Below, piece after piece: positions 42,073-54,596 of a DNA stretch of 64,000 nucleotides. The DNA lies in contig MU404126.1 of assembly GCA_022695795.1 (NCBI GenBank), forward strand, positions 1 to 64,000, given 5' to 3'. The notes beneath the pieces are model-generated. The model saw only the letters and a list, made by a program, of their open reading frames with translations. It was not told the DNA's origin and did no database searches. Positions within the stretch are counted from its first letter, which is position 1. Every line of letters begins with the position of its first letter. The DNA comes from Biscogniauxia marginata (taxonomy: Eukaryota > Ascomycota > Sordariomycetes > Xylariales > Xylariaceae). A program made the translations under genes and the position numbers.

Positions 42073-45069
42073 ATTGTTTATCCCCGTAAGGGATATTTGA
42101 ATGACGACAGCCCTTGGTCCTCCACCTTGATATGTAGGAAATGCAGCTTAGTTAGTTACTTAAAGTTATCCTCGTAGTCTCCTAGATTAGTAGCTAAATC
42201 CGCATAATCAAAAAAAAACCCTATTCTTATGTAAAACTACTGAGAACCTGAGGGGGGAAGGGACAATCGCGAAAAGAAACTTGTACCAACGAGGAGGCAC
42301 AGCGAATCTGTTCGACCCATTGTCAGGATCACGAAGCTTGACTATGATTCGAACCAAGAAGTACTTTTGCTAACTGAGTTTGGCAGGTTACCAATAGGGG
42401 TGTGATATATATAAGCTAGTTAATGTTGCTATAGCTTGCCCTTATCTAAACTACACTCTGCATGCGCTGCCCAGTTAGATTGTGAAACTCCCATATAGAT
42501 AGATGTGGTGTTGTCATTGGCTAACTGCTAGACCGCGGGAATAGCCCATATTTGAACGATGAATAACCACAAACCTGGTTCCTAGAAGCTCATTGATCTA
42601 GCTAAGCTACACATTCTGCATTAGACGCGCGAAACGCATCCAACAGGCCACGTGGGAGCTACTTTCCTGACGAATAACGGTCCGTCCCTGACGATGAATG
42701 ATAGCTCGCCTTTAGCCTTTAGTTATTGGCTAGAGATTCCCGCTAATATAAGATCGATTAAGTAGTAAGATAGAGGCAGCACTAGCCAGCGACTTGCGTC
42801 GAAGGATCACAGGGCGGGGACTAGCACTAGTAAGTTATCGTCGACTGTATGGAGTAGAGTCGCTAATTAATGGCGTTCCGGGCACAATAAGCACTGTCGG
42901 GGTTACATCAATTGAAATGATGCATCCAAGCTAACGTAGTTAATTCCGCCCCTTTCACATTCGTACATATCTGCTTGTTACATCTACGTTCTGTCGAGCC
43001 CCCAACAACTTGTCACAGATGGAGGAATGCCAACTGTGGCTTCTGATAGGCGTAAAGATGCCAAATGTGATATACTACCTACATGTACCCCCTATCATTA
43101 GTTGAGTCTCATGGTCATTCCCAATACGAGTTTTCACAGCTTTGGAGCTTGCAGCGGTTTCGTTCGACATCGGCAATAAGCGAGAGTAGGCCACGAGCCT
43201 GTGTAGGTCGTAGAAAATAAAGATAGGCAAACTAGAGCTTCTAGCTATTGTGTAGGCTCCCCACGAGGCCGACTTTCTATTATTACATACCTAGGTATTA
43301 ATCTCCGAGTTGCGCGGGGGATCATCCAGCAACATACATACACTTACACGTGGGCTTTATATCTCTGTCTGCTATTATATAATACAATGAAGACACACAC
43401 GTAACTCGGAACGGCATTGATGATGTGGTGGGTTTGATAATAACACATGTGGGATGATCGGCTTGATCTATCTAAACACAGCACGACAAGCCTCCATATT
43501 CGTATATCTTTTACTATTTTTGATCCGGCGTCCTATTGCCAATGCATGTCTCAAACTTCGCCTTGCCTGCCTCTAAACCTCAAGGAGGTTAGTAAGCTAT
43601 CAGCTCTTTCCATTGCCAAGAATATAGGGAAACGACCGGCATATATAAAAATTGGGCTTTGTAATATATATGCAGTCTCAGGTAGACTCCTATACCTTGC
43701 TTATGTAAATAAAGCCTCCGAATAGAAAAAGAAATAGCACCCCGGCCCGCAGTTATAATAATTCATAGGTAGTATTCGTTATATGTCGGATACAAAGTCC
43801 TATCTGACTCGATTGAGAATGGTAGGATATGTAACTAACTATATTTAGTTCGTCATATCACATGTTTTACGCTCTGCATAGCGACAATGTACCAATGTAG
43901 GTATGTATGTGCAATACTGACATGTACGCTCTCGCCTTTTTCTCTCCCGCTTACGCGATAAATGCTCACGAGATATGTACAGCATACATCATAGCCTTAC
44001 CTACCTGCCTGCAGCTTGCTACTGTGTCCGCCCTCACATTGGGTTGCAGCTTTCCCATGTGATTTGTGATTTGCAGTTCTTTCTTTTCCAATGGGCCAAG
44101 GAGCATGGCAGGGTCGCAATTAGGGGTCTGACAACCCCTGGTAGTTGGATGGGGACACTTACAGTGGCAGACACTACCTAATCAAGACAATAACTGGGAT
44201 TATGGATGGATGCGCACTGCTGGGTGGACACTATGCCTGGAATACCCCTGTCCTGTTAGTTTGGGGGAGGATGGGGGGGCGCGGTACAGAAAGGCCGCAT
44301 ACACAGACCGCAAATGGGTAAGCCAATCACTTAGACCTGTCAGCTTCCTGTCTGTTGCTCGAACATGGTGGCGCTAGGTAGAATCGATAGTCGTGTGGAT
44401 AGAAAGGTAGGGTAGGCGACGTATTACACTAACATGTAGCTAACTGACTGACTAGGAACTACGCGCCACCTTTATGTTGTGCCCGGCCTCCCAGTCTTTC
44501 TTACTCTCCCTCGAGTCTGCCCCGGCAGAGCTAATAGTAAAGGCCCCCGGACAGCGAAACGCCGACTTGCACAAACATCGACGGTGCCTAGTTTGCCTGG
44601 CTCGCCATCAGCTTCCGTTGATGTAATTCAGACCTCCCAGCTCGTGGGGTCCGTCTCCATTCTCGCTTGCGCAATGCAACCTCTGTCTTTCTTTTCGTCT
44701 CTCTGTCTCTCCCTCTCTGTCGACTTTGCTTCCTTATATCCCGAGATGCCAAACCATCTAACCTAGAAACAATACTATACCTAGACGTTCCCTTGTACGG
44801 CTCGGCCAGGCGTGCCAACTTACGACTGGTTGACATAAGAGAAGTAGTGAGACGAATCTGAGCCAGTCAGCCGGAATACATACACACTACAAAGCTTATT
44901 ACTCCACCCCCAAGGACCGCGGGCCACCGTAGGGCCCTCCCTAATCCTAGACATCCCAAGCCAAACTCCGTGCTTCGTTGTGCCTCGACCCCCACCAGAA
45001 TTGACCTTTCCATACACCGAGCACTTGGCCAGTGTTGCTCGAATCCCCGCCGACATCGCCTGTTCCGCC
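42073..45069. other. Long intergenic region
   Basis: 3 kb between the orphan gene and the SH3-protein gene. Short frames (for example 43447-43725 and 43975-44181) show no motif or codon pattern I trust. CT-rich sequence precedes the SH3-protein start. I see no RNA gene or repeat beyond TACCTA-type motifs. Confidence 0.5.
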
Positions 45070-48000
45070 ATGGATGACGAGGTCGAGCGGCTCATGCTCG
45101 CACCTTTCAAGGAAATTGTCGAGAAAAGCAATGCTGCAATTGAGAATGCAAGTGGAGCTGACGAGACGTCGGCCGTGCCTATGCTCAAGGCTGCACAGAG
45201 CCTGTTGAAAGAGGGGGAGAGAGCTTTGAAGAGGCTCGAGCCGCTCTGCAACAAAAACTATGACGAGTACGGCAGCAACTTCGTCGATGCGATTAAGGAG
45301 AACGGTACGGGGCCCCTCGCCTCCCCCAATTATCCCCGGGGAGGGACGTGATATTAACAATAAGTTCTAGATGAGATTGCACAGTATCGATCCGAATTGG
45401 AGGACCTATTATGGGATTTCGACGATTTCGTTGAGATTGCCGGATTCGATGCCGACAAGTTCGATGAGTTGCAGAAGGCTTCGAGGAAGGCCGCGCCTAA
45501 GGTCCTGGATATACTCAAGCGGATGAAGTTGGTTGCTCCGGCGTTGACGACGTCGTCGTCGCAGCCCTCGAGGCCAGTGTCAGGAGTACCAGATATGGTG
45601 ATAAATCGCATGCACCACGAACAAGTGCCACCATCAAGTATGCTTACCACTAACCTACCACCACCACCACCATCATCAACAGTAGAGGAGCTGATGGAAG
45701 AACTAGGGCTGCCATTGAGTAGTATGATGGGGACAGTCGCCGGGCCGGACGAAGGTCTGGACGGAACCTGGGAGGCAAACCACCACCACCACCCTTCAGT
45801 ACCTATAAGCGACGTCGGCAGAAGTAACTCGAACCGCTCCGAAGGCTCCGATGCCGCCTCGGAGCCGCCGCCAAGGCCGCCTTCTGTTGACCCTTGGCAG
45901 GTCGATAGAGCGCCTCCTCTCAGCCCGGGCGAATACCCCGAGGACGGGTATAAATGGGAACGTCGCCCTACGGCACCGGACGACTCGCCGACGATCCCTC
46001 CAGCGCAGCCAGTCAGTCCACGTGGAGAGCCGGTCAAACCCTTACGGATCAGAAGCCTTGACGGGGATGTTGACTGGACGCAGAAGGAAAACGATGACCA
46101 TGACCGGCGCATGCGTGCTGCCTCGCAGAGCCTGGGTAGTGAAGGGTCTCAGTCCCCGCTCCAGAGCCACCGATGGACCAACTCGACGCAGGACTCGTCC
46201 GACTCGACACGGCCTACTGCGACTGCTCAAGTCAAACGAACGCATAGTGGATTCATCAACTTCAGCCGGTCTCTCTCTCATAATAGTGAAAAACCCAGCT
46301 ATCACGGACGTTCTCACGACCCCCCACCCTCGGACACCTCTTCCGTGTTCGGTCCCCCGCCGGCGATTCCAGAAAACAGCGCCATCAAGAGCAATGGCCA
46401 CAGTCCTACGCGGAAGAGTCAGCCCCCAAAGGCTCAAGTATTACGCCAGCATTCGACCGAGTCTGTCAACAGTTCTGTCTTTGACGTAGTTGAATGCATG
46501 AACCCAACGAGTCCTATCACCTCCGCTTCTGCGCACAGGGACTCGCTATATTCGACATCTTCGAGCAATCCATACTCACCTAACGGGCAACACCCTGCAT
46601 CAGTAGCCTATCCTGGTAGCCCGTATTCCCGAACGGCGCCCAGCATGTCGTCGAATACGACCGTCCGGAACCACTCCTCATCAACTCTCACAGTGCAGCC
46701 TAACGCAGAGGCTCCTAGAACAAATATCGGCTTAGATGAGGGTTTGATACCAGTCCACGCCGAGAATCCGCCGTCTAACGACCCGCAAGTACCCTTACGA
46801 GAGCCCGATTGTAGTATAGGGCCCTTTAGCTCCTTTTACAAGATGAAGGGCTTTTGCAAGGGGGCCGAACAGGCCATGAGAGGCCAGCTTGGTTTCAAGA
46901 GAATCAAGCGACCCGTCGGGGTAAGTTAATAAGATTATCAATCTATCAATCAGTATTGCCTGGACGAAGTATTAATTCATGGTTTACCGCATAGGGTTTC
47001 TCAATGACTGTTGTAGCGAAGTGTACTCATTGCTTGTACGAACTCGACTTTAAATCCATAGAGCAGGATTTGAATAACGACTGTAAGGCTCTGTCGGTTT
47101 TGCTTTTTCTCTTTCTGTTTCTTCTACGATATAGCTCACATGTTTTCGTGTCGTGTCCTAGCTTCCGGAACCTTCATGACAAACAGCATCGGCTTTCGCC
47201 TACGGATACTCCAAAAGAGTCACCTGCCGATACGGCACGTTGAGGAGCAGCTGTATGGATGCCTATTCTGTATCCAGCAGGGGCAAACAGTCGAGGAAAG
47301 TGATGCTACCGTCTTCTTTAACCAGAGACAACTGTTCGCTCACATGGCCCGGCATCCACGACCGCTCCCCGAAGTGCCCGGCCTCACCGTTGTCGAGGAG
47401 CCTGAGGTGCCGCCGAATCTAAAGGACAATTTTGACCTTCACTTTCCCGAGGCGCCAAAGATATCTGTAATGACGGGGATCTCCCAGGAAATTGCAAGAC
47501 TCCCGACGGCTATCGCGACGGAGAGCAGGAAGAACCAGAACGGTATCATGCGCACGCCGCCCGACCGGACGGCGGTGCTACATTTTGCCGTCGGCGCGAG
47601 AATCGTCGGGATCGAGTTTCCTGCCAAGTACGAGGGCAAATGGGCAATTGGATGGCACGACGGCGTACGCGCTGCGTTCGAGGTCGAATCCGTGCAGGTC
47701 GATCCGCCCCCGAAAGGCCAGGTCAAGATGCAGGGTACGAGCAACGTCCAGGCCGTGGCACGTTGGAAATGGAATCAGAAGGGCGACGACAGATGGCTAA
47801 AATTTGACAAGGGAGATATCATCAAGAACATCGCATGTAGGTCAATCCTCCGCCGGATATCAAATACCACCTAAATGGACTCACTAACGCTTCAAACCAG
47901 GGGCTTACACCGACCACTGGTGCTGGTCTGGCACTACGTCGAAGGGCTGGGGCATTTTCCCGCAGTCCCATCTCGATCCCAACTCGATCAGGACTATACA

Positions 48001-48217
48001 GCCCGGCGACACGGCGAGCGTGTCGAGCTGGGAGAAGAAGAACCCGCTACGGTTTTCCCTCCGCAAGAATGCAGACCGTAAGTCCGCGTTGTTTGCCCCC
48101 TTCGAGACCCCGTCGATCGTTCCATTTAGGGCACATATTCACTAGTAATTTTTCCTTTCTCCGTACGTAGATACCGCCGAGTCGCTCGTTAGACCGCGGA
48201 CCCGAAACTCGGGTTAG
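45070..48217 (+). CDS. SH3-domain protein with C2H2-like zinc finger
   Basis: Six exons: 45070-45304, 45371-46920, 46995-47082, 47162-47836, 47901-48077, 48171-48217; 923 aa. All junctions keep phase, for example NND to SSGTF and NIA to WAYTDHW. The start is the ATG in a strong context (GCCATGGATG); an open frame continues upstream without another ATG. Residues 1-150 are helical (EVERLMLAPFKEIVEK). Residues 170-590 are disordered, rich in Ser/Pro with Pro5-6 and His4 runs. A conserved block follows with CTHC (605-608) and a finger-like C-x2-C..H-x3-H (658, 661, 685, 689). The SH3 domain ends the protein (about 815-880: RWKW, FDKGDIIKNIAWAYTDHWCW, GIFPQSHL). A cortical or actin/polarity scaffold is plausible for such a layout, but the partner is unknown. 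Confidence 0.85.
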
Positions 48218-51200
48218 TCAAGGCTTCAAACCTAGGATAAGACAGCACCCCCCTTTTTTTTTTTTTCGCTTCACGGTTAATGACAGAAGAAATGAATTGA
48301 GGTATGTCAAAGCGACAGTATTGTGTTGAATGATATAGACTCTTTTATGGAATTCATGGACAGCGTGGCATTTTTGGGCAGTCAGATATACCCCTTCGTT
48401 TTATTTGGGTACATTGAGAGCAGGATTTATAGGAATATAGGTCTAGATGTCCAGAGCAGGTCTGGTAAACAGCTGGTTAGATGACGTTTGTGCTTATTAC
48501 TAACTACATTAAAAACCCGTACTTTTATAATATCTTATTAGAAGAGTTTAACCAACGCTTATGTTCCTTCACATAGTATTGAATCCATACGATACGTTGA
48601 AACACAACTTACCTTCAAGCACAGGACTTTGCTATAGAAATGGCTAAGACAGCCAAAATGATTCCCAGCTCCTCCCTCCCTCCTTATCAAACCCATCGTC
48701 TGCCTCAGCACTTACGACATCGCCAACTACCCCTACAATGAGCGCCGTGACTCACCATCTACACTACACAAACTCTTCCAAGTAAACAGCCTTCTCATCA
48801 GACTGCCGAGTATTTGTTTGCTCTAGCGGAAGTGATATTGCGTATTACGTACAACAAATACCCCTGGATCCTCCTCCCTTGCCGCCACCCGCGGAACCCT
48901 TGGGACTTGAGTACTGAACATCAGAGTAAGGAAGAATGATAATTGCATACTTTTTAGCTAACATTTAATGTTGCGCGAAATACTATTAGAGGCTACAAAC
49001 AAGTGAGTTAACCCCCCTTAATTCCTCCCACACGACAAACCTCATATCGACAACTAAGCCAAAGCTCAGTGTCCGAAATATGCCTATAAAGTACCATGTT
49101 TATTATAAATAAGTTGTGAATCGCTGTCTTTCGGCTTTACGCAACGCTATATCTCAGAACGTAATACCAATATCTTAGTTAGGATGTTTACGGTCTCTAG
49201 GTGAAAAACGTAGTTGAAATCGAAAACAGTTTCCCTTGTGTCATTACCTGAAACCTAACAGAGAAGCTGGCAGGCGTATAGTACGTCCACGGAGTCTTCT
49301 CTCCAAGGAGTGCCCGTCCAAAAACCTACCAAATCCCTTGTAGTCTTTCACGGCCGCGTGAAACTCTATACGATCTACCAGGGAGGGGTTATATCAACCC
49401 GGCAGGCTCTAGAATCAATGTCCTGTCGGCATCCTAGGTCAAGGGCGATCGAGCCAGTCAGTCTCCTCGCGAGACCGAGTATGCAAGCAACCACCCAGTA
49501 GCCATCGTATTCGTCAACCTCCTATCGACATTCACCGTCGTGCTGACAACCCGGTGGCGACATAGCGAATCGCGGCTAGATGCATTATGCGAGATCGAGT
49601 TGCCTACGTGGCAACTAGTGAGGCGAGGAGAGAATTGTCAGGGTCGAGCTCATTCCCTTGAACGGCGCACAAAAAAAAGGATTGTTGTTCTTGTGTGGCA
49701 ATTCGCTAGGAAGCACGTCTTAGGAGAGGAGGAAGATCGGCGACTACTAATATTTCAAGAGTTGCAGGCGGCTCTTACAATAGATCGGGAATCGGTTAAT
49801 ACTAGAACAAGCTCCTGGCTAGTGAGGTCATTAGAGATAATAATAAGCATGAGTGTTCCTCGTAGCAGATCGATTAGGTATACGCCTTTGTGTTGGCAAC
49901 ACTGCTATCTCGTTGTAGAAGTGTCTACCATAAGCGATAGTGTTGCGACGGGGAAAGAAGACGAGGACGAGGATGACAGCGCGAAGGATAGTAGTAGGAT
50001 GTCCTTCGCTTTGTCGGTGGGAACACTAGTAGATCTGGACACCAGGCTTACGCGCGAGGCTGTCTCATATGACAAGATCATCGAACCGATTTGTCGGTGG
50101 ACATACAAAACTTTGCAATGGTAGTAAAGGGTGGTCTAGTCTCTTGAAGTCGTTGATAGTTTGCATCTGGGGTTTAGTCGCCTCACCTGCCGCCCACGGC
50201 AAGAGTCACTAGACTCGAAAGATACCTAATCTAGTAGGACATGAGATTTACTATGTATAGCTAAAGGCATTGACTGGTGCGTCGCCCTTGGGGGACTTTT
50301 GAGATATTACGATCAACCTGTCACTAGTGCACCCATGTTTGAAACCTACCGTCGGATATACCCAGACGTGAATCGTGATAACGAACCCCAGTCTGCCATC
50401 CATCAAGACATATCGGGAAGGAGAAAATTAACTATACATGCACATACACAGCCTCAAGAAGATTCCGGTGTATGCGGTGCCGCTATAGGGGAACCTCGGT
50501 GAATATTTTATTTCTGGCGACGGTTCATAGTTCCAAGCCAGTTTTCTGAAATCAGCGGTCTTAATTCCACTAGGATCGTAATTCGGTTCTAGAGAGCTTT
50601 CTGACGACGCATAAATATAGGAATTTCACCCCCACTTAGAAGACCAGACACGGCATGTCCGACAAGAAGTGATGATGGGTACTGGGCAGCGGGCTATGTA
50701 GCTAAGCAAAAAAAGCAAAGCACGGCTTGGGAGTGCCACGTGTGAAAAACGAGAGAAACTCATGGTTAGGTGCAGGCAGAATCAGCCAAGTCAAGAATAC
50801 CCGGGCTGAGGAAAAAGCAAAGGCAACCCTCCTATTCACTTTTTGGTTTATGATTATTCTAGAAGCATGCTTTGAAGCATGTGAGTGGTTTTCGTCGCCA
50901 TGGTTCTACCTGGTTCGTACACCTTCCCAGCAAGGCGCACAAGTTAAATATGCAAGCCATCCATCCATTTAGGTATGTATTGCGCAGTGCTAGTAGTTCT
51001 CGAAGAGCCTCCTGCGCAGGAGGAAGTTTGATGCTAAGGTTTGGGTGGTATACTCTCGGAATGCAAGGAAAAGTGACCTTTTCTATGCAAGGAGACGGTA
51101 AATGGCAGGTCAGACTGAACTAGCTCCTTGGCCAGGGCGACTGAAGAGGAAGCTGACCGGAAAGATCCAACCTTGAGACGACTCGATCGTGAATAGCGTG

Positions 51201-54200
51201 AACTTGCCACCCTGTTCTGAGGAGAATCTTGATACAGCTAGGTTTCTTGCGAAAGCTTCGCATGAGTCGTATCGCCCGCGTGAGGGTGAGTAGAATCTAT
51301 GTAGGTAGGTACCGATTGAAGCTTTGACGACGAAAGAGATTAAGTAGCAAATTACCTAATATGTAACCCACGTCAGCCAAGTTATTAAGACGTACGTGCT
51401 GGCCTTGCAGGTTATTCCCGCTACACTAGGGTCTTCCGTCTTGAAGGATTCGAGTATTGATACATGAGCGGGGATGTCCCATCAGTCGAAGCAAGCCGAT
51501 TCACCCGGCAGTCTACCTAGTGTCTAGACCGAAGAGCCTTTGAAAGTTGAGCGTGACAGACACTAACAAGAGGCGAAACCCGAGAAGAAATATGTATCTC
51601 GTTTGGAGGCTCCCCGAGACTCTTTCGATTGTATCGGTACTTCCAGAGAGAATGGCATGTATGTATCACATGAATCTTCCCCGTTTAAGCTAGACACGTG
51701 GGCGCACTGATTTGTCGACGAGGGATCCTGATTCTGCCGGGCGATCAGTCACGTTTTACCTTCGAGCTGAAGAGCAGAAACCCACTTGGGGCTACTATCA
51801 GCGATCGTTGAACCTTGAGGGTAGCGATTGGATAAAGCTGCATCTTGAATGCTCAACAGTTATCACCTGCACTCGCCACGGTCAATAGACACTAGGTAGG
51901 CACCTAGGGTCTGGTAGTTTAGTATGCCCACTTTGCTCTCGTACATATGCAGTTGTGCCAACAGCAACGAGAGGAGGCTGGTCAATAGGCCAATAACCCT
52001 GGTGTCGGGAAGAGGGGTAGTAGTGCGCGAGAGGGGATCCGTGTGATGTTCAGTGACGAGCGTTAAGGGAGCACGCCTATTGCGATTCAGAACCTCAACA
52101 CCGGGATCTTTGCTACCATGGTGATAAGTACTCTCGGTTAATGCTTCAGCTCCAAGGTCATCTATCCACACAAGCTCGGATCGAATGCCCATTCGGTCGA
52201 TTGAGCTTTTCGGGTGGAGGAATACCTAGATGCAGCACAAGTAATGAAAATTGCAGTTTCAATTTCCTCGAGATAGCAACATTCCGACGTACAGTGCCTC
52301 GTGCCTCTTGCCTCTTGTCTCGTGCCTCTCTATACGAGCAAGGAGAAAAGAAAGGAGGGAGGGGGATGTTGGAATATATAGCAAGGGGGTATGATAACGA
52401 TCTGAACCGTGGCGTGGTGGGCTTCGTCCATAAATGCCCATACCTAGGTAAGGTAGTAAAAGCCGAAGCCGCTTGATCGCTTGACCGCCCTAGAGGGAAA
52501 GACAGCGACACGACAACCTCGTGCCAAGTCGATTTTAATCGGGGGTCTTGACGAGAGAAGACCCTGGAACTGCAGTCTCCGCCTCACCCCCGTATAGACC
52601 TAATGCAGTGTATGTCAATTCAATGCAAATTTCCCGTCGTTCGAATAGAGAGAGAGACCCCCGGGCTGGACCTACATAGAGTGAGACACGCAGGCACAAT
52701 GTAGTATTTTGGTGGTTTTCTTTTTGTGATTCGAAGCTTGCATGCAACAGTGGCTACACGTGTAAGAGAACGAAGCCGTCCAATGGCGGAGACCAATTGC
52801 TCTGCTCTGCGCACACAACTAGGTACCTAGGTACTTGCCCGACTTACGGTTTACATACTTGAATATTGAATAAACCATATAGTAGGTAGGTAGATAAGAG
52901 ACTTAACTCACGGTAGCAATACCCAGCTAACCAAAGTGTACCTAGCGTAGGTACGGATTACCTTGTTCAGGTATTTCTCTGGCGGAAAACTCCGCCTCAG
53001 GTGGGCATTGTAAGAGATCTCCAGCCCCTGTCAGCCTTCTTTGCGCTGTCGAAGGTTCTCCAGGCCTTCGAAAATAAAATGGGAACGGAGCCACTTAAAT
53101 GCAAGTACCGGTACATGGATACTACGTAAGAGTTCCCCTTCAGCTGCTTGTTCGGCCGATAATTGTGACCAATCAACGACTTTGCACTCCGTTGCGGATG
53201 AGTTGGTGCCATTGGTAGGTATTTGCTCGACGCGACCGGTTTGCCTTGTTCGTGCAAAGCGACTAGTTTTACTTCCTTCTCTCTTTCGCCAACTCACGTC
53301 TACATACACGAGCGGCAAATCGTGGGAAGTAAAGACGAGTCGCATTGCCCGAAGCTGGCTGTGTATCGTGGTTTGTAAATTATAAGTAGGTAGATTATAG
53401 GCACATAGGTAGGTACATATGTAGGTAGTGCTTGTAACACACCAACATTACCAACATCCATTCTATACACTTGGTAGGTACACTTGGTAAGTACACTTGG
53501 TAAGTACACTCGGTACTTTGTCCTACATGTAGTTTAGTAACCAGAAGTCCATACACACCGCACCCCAGCCCCACAAAAAAGACTACCCCCCACGCACGCA
53601 ATTATATTGTCACCTACCCTAAGCCTTTTCGCCTATCTACTACCTACCTACCTACCTTACCTATCTATCTCTCCGTCCGCCCGCCCTGTGTGCAGAGTCC
53701 CCCCCTTGCTGCTACCTACCACTCTCTTGGAGGTTGTGTTCCCGTCTCGCTTCGCTGGACTCGTTGCCCGTTCCATTGTCGAGAAGGCGGCGACATTGTG
53801 TTCCCTGGGCATAAGCAAAAAGTATAGGTGTTGGAACGCCGAGGCGAAGATTCTCACCTCAGGAAGCCGATGAAATCCTTCTAACCCCATGCTTTTCTAA
53901 AGTTAGTCTTCCCCATTTGCGCCCCGTCAGAATTGCCATGCCATTGTCATTACCTACTAGCAGCCCTATTCCATCACTTTTTTAGACCCGAGGCTGGCAG
54001 TTTGCAGTTCACGGTCGGTCAATTGTCGACCTAGCTCGAAAGCTAACCGGGTCACAAACCCACGCTGTACATCTTTCCCTCTTCGCTTCCCCATGCTCAA
54101 TTTTCATTTTCTTGTTTTTTTTTCTCTTTTTTTTTTTTCTTTTCTTGGATATTTCCTACTCATTCCGTCATTCGACTTGAACCTCTATATACCAAAACTA

Positions 54201-54596
54201 CCTAACTAACCTCGTATTTCCCCCAGAGGCATCTCCACCACAGCTGTCGGGCTTAGTAAACATCCTCTTCGACCGTTGCCGATTCACCTGCCTACGAGAG
54301 AGGAAAAAGTCACGCATAACCGAGAAGCTAGCTTCACAATCCCAGCCTGGCCTTTCGAATTGAGCTGGGAAGCTTTGGCACCCGGTCTTTCCGAACCTGA
54401 CGCCTCGAGGTTGAGATATAGCCGACGGGGCTTCGGAAACCTAGAGCCATGTGCTTGTAGCTGTCGAACTGCACCACTGGCGCGAGGCTGTTTTTGTTCT
54501 GTACCTACCTATTTCGCATACCAAGGATCTTATTGTCAACTCGTATTTTCCCACCTTGCCCGCGGGTCGCATCTGGCCCGCAATCAGCACCCAATG
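48218..54596. other. 6.4-kb gene-poor region upstream of the G-alpha gene
   Basis: The largest gap in the gene-rich part. A 194-codon frame at 49540-50124 lacks an ATG start and any motif; I do not call it. Structure seen: a perfect palindrome CCTCCTGCGCAGGAGG (51008-51023), CTAGGTACCTAG (52819-52830), four 13-bp tandem units of TACACTTGGTAAG type (53466-53517), CCTA/CCTT runs (53636-53665) and T-rich tracts (54112-54142). The right end should hold the long 5' leader and promoter of the G-alpha gene. A non-coding transcript is possible but unsupported. Confidence 0.5.
53466..53517. repeat. Four 13-bp tandem units
   Basis: Units at 53466-53478, 53479-53491, 53492-53504 and 53505-53517, consensus TACACTTGGTAAG with one to three changes in the first and last. 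Confidence 0.8.

Noticed and set aside
43447..44181. Small plus-strand frames between the orphan and SH3 genes
   Set aside because: Short, without motifs, introns or codon pattern, in TA-rich intergenic DNA.
44980..45069. Longer N-terminus for the SH3 protein
   Set aside because: The extension begins with GTG; the first ATG at 45070 has a strong initiation context.
49540..50124. 194-codon plus-strand frame
   Set aside because: It opens at GTG, not ATG, has no motif, hydrophobic pattern or splice context, and a competing open frame runs on the other strand.
54276..54593. N-terminal extension of the G-alpha protein
   Set aside because: The frame is open upstream but has no ATG before 54594, and an extension would destroy the MGxxC lipid signal typical of this group.
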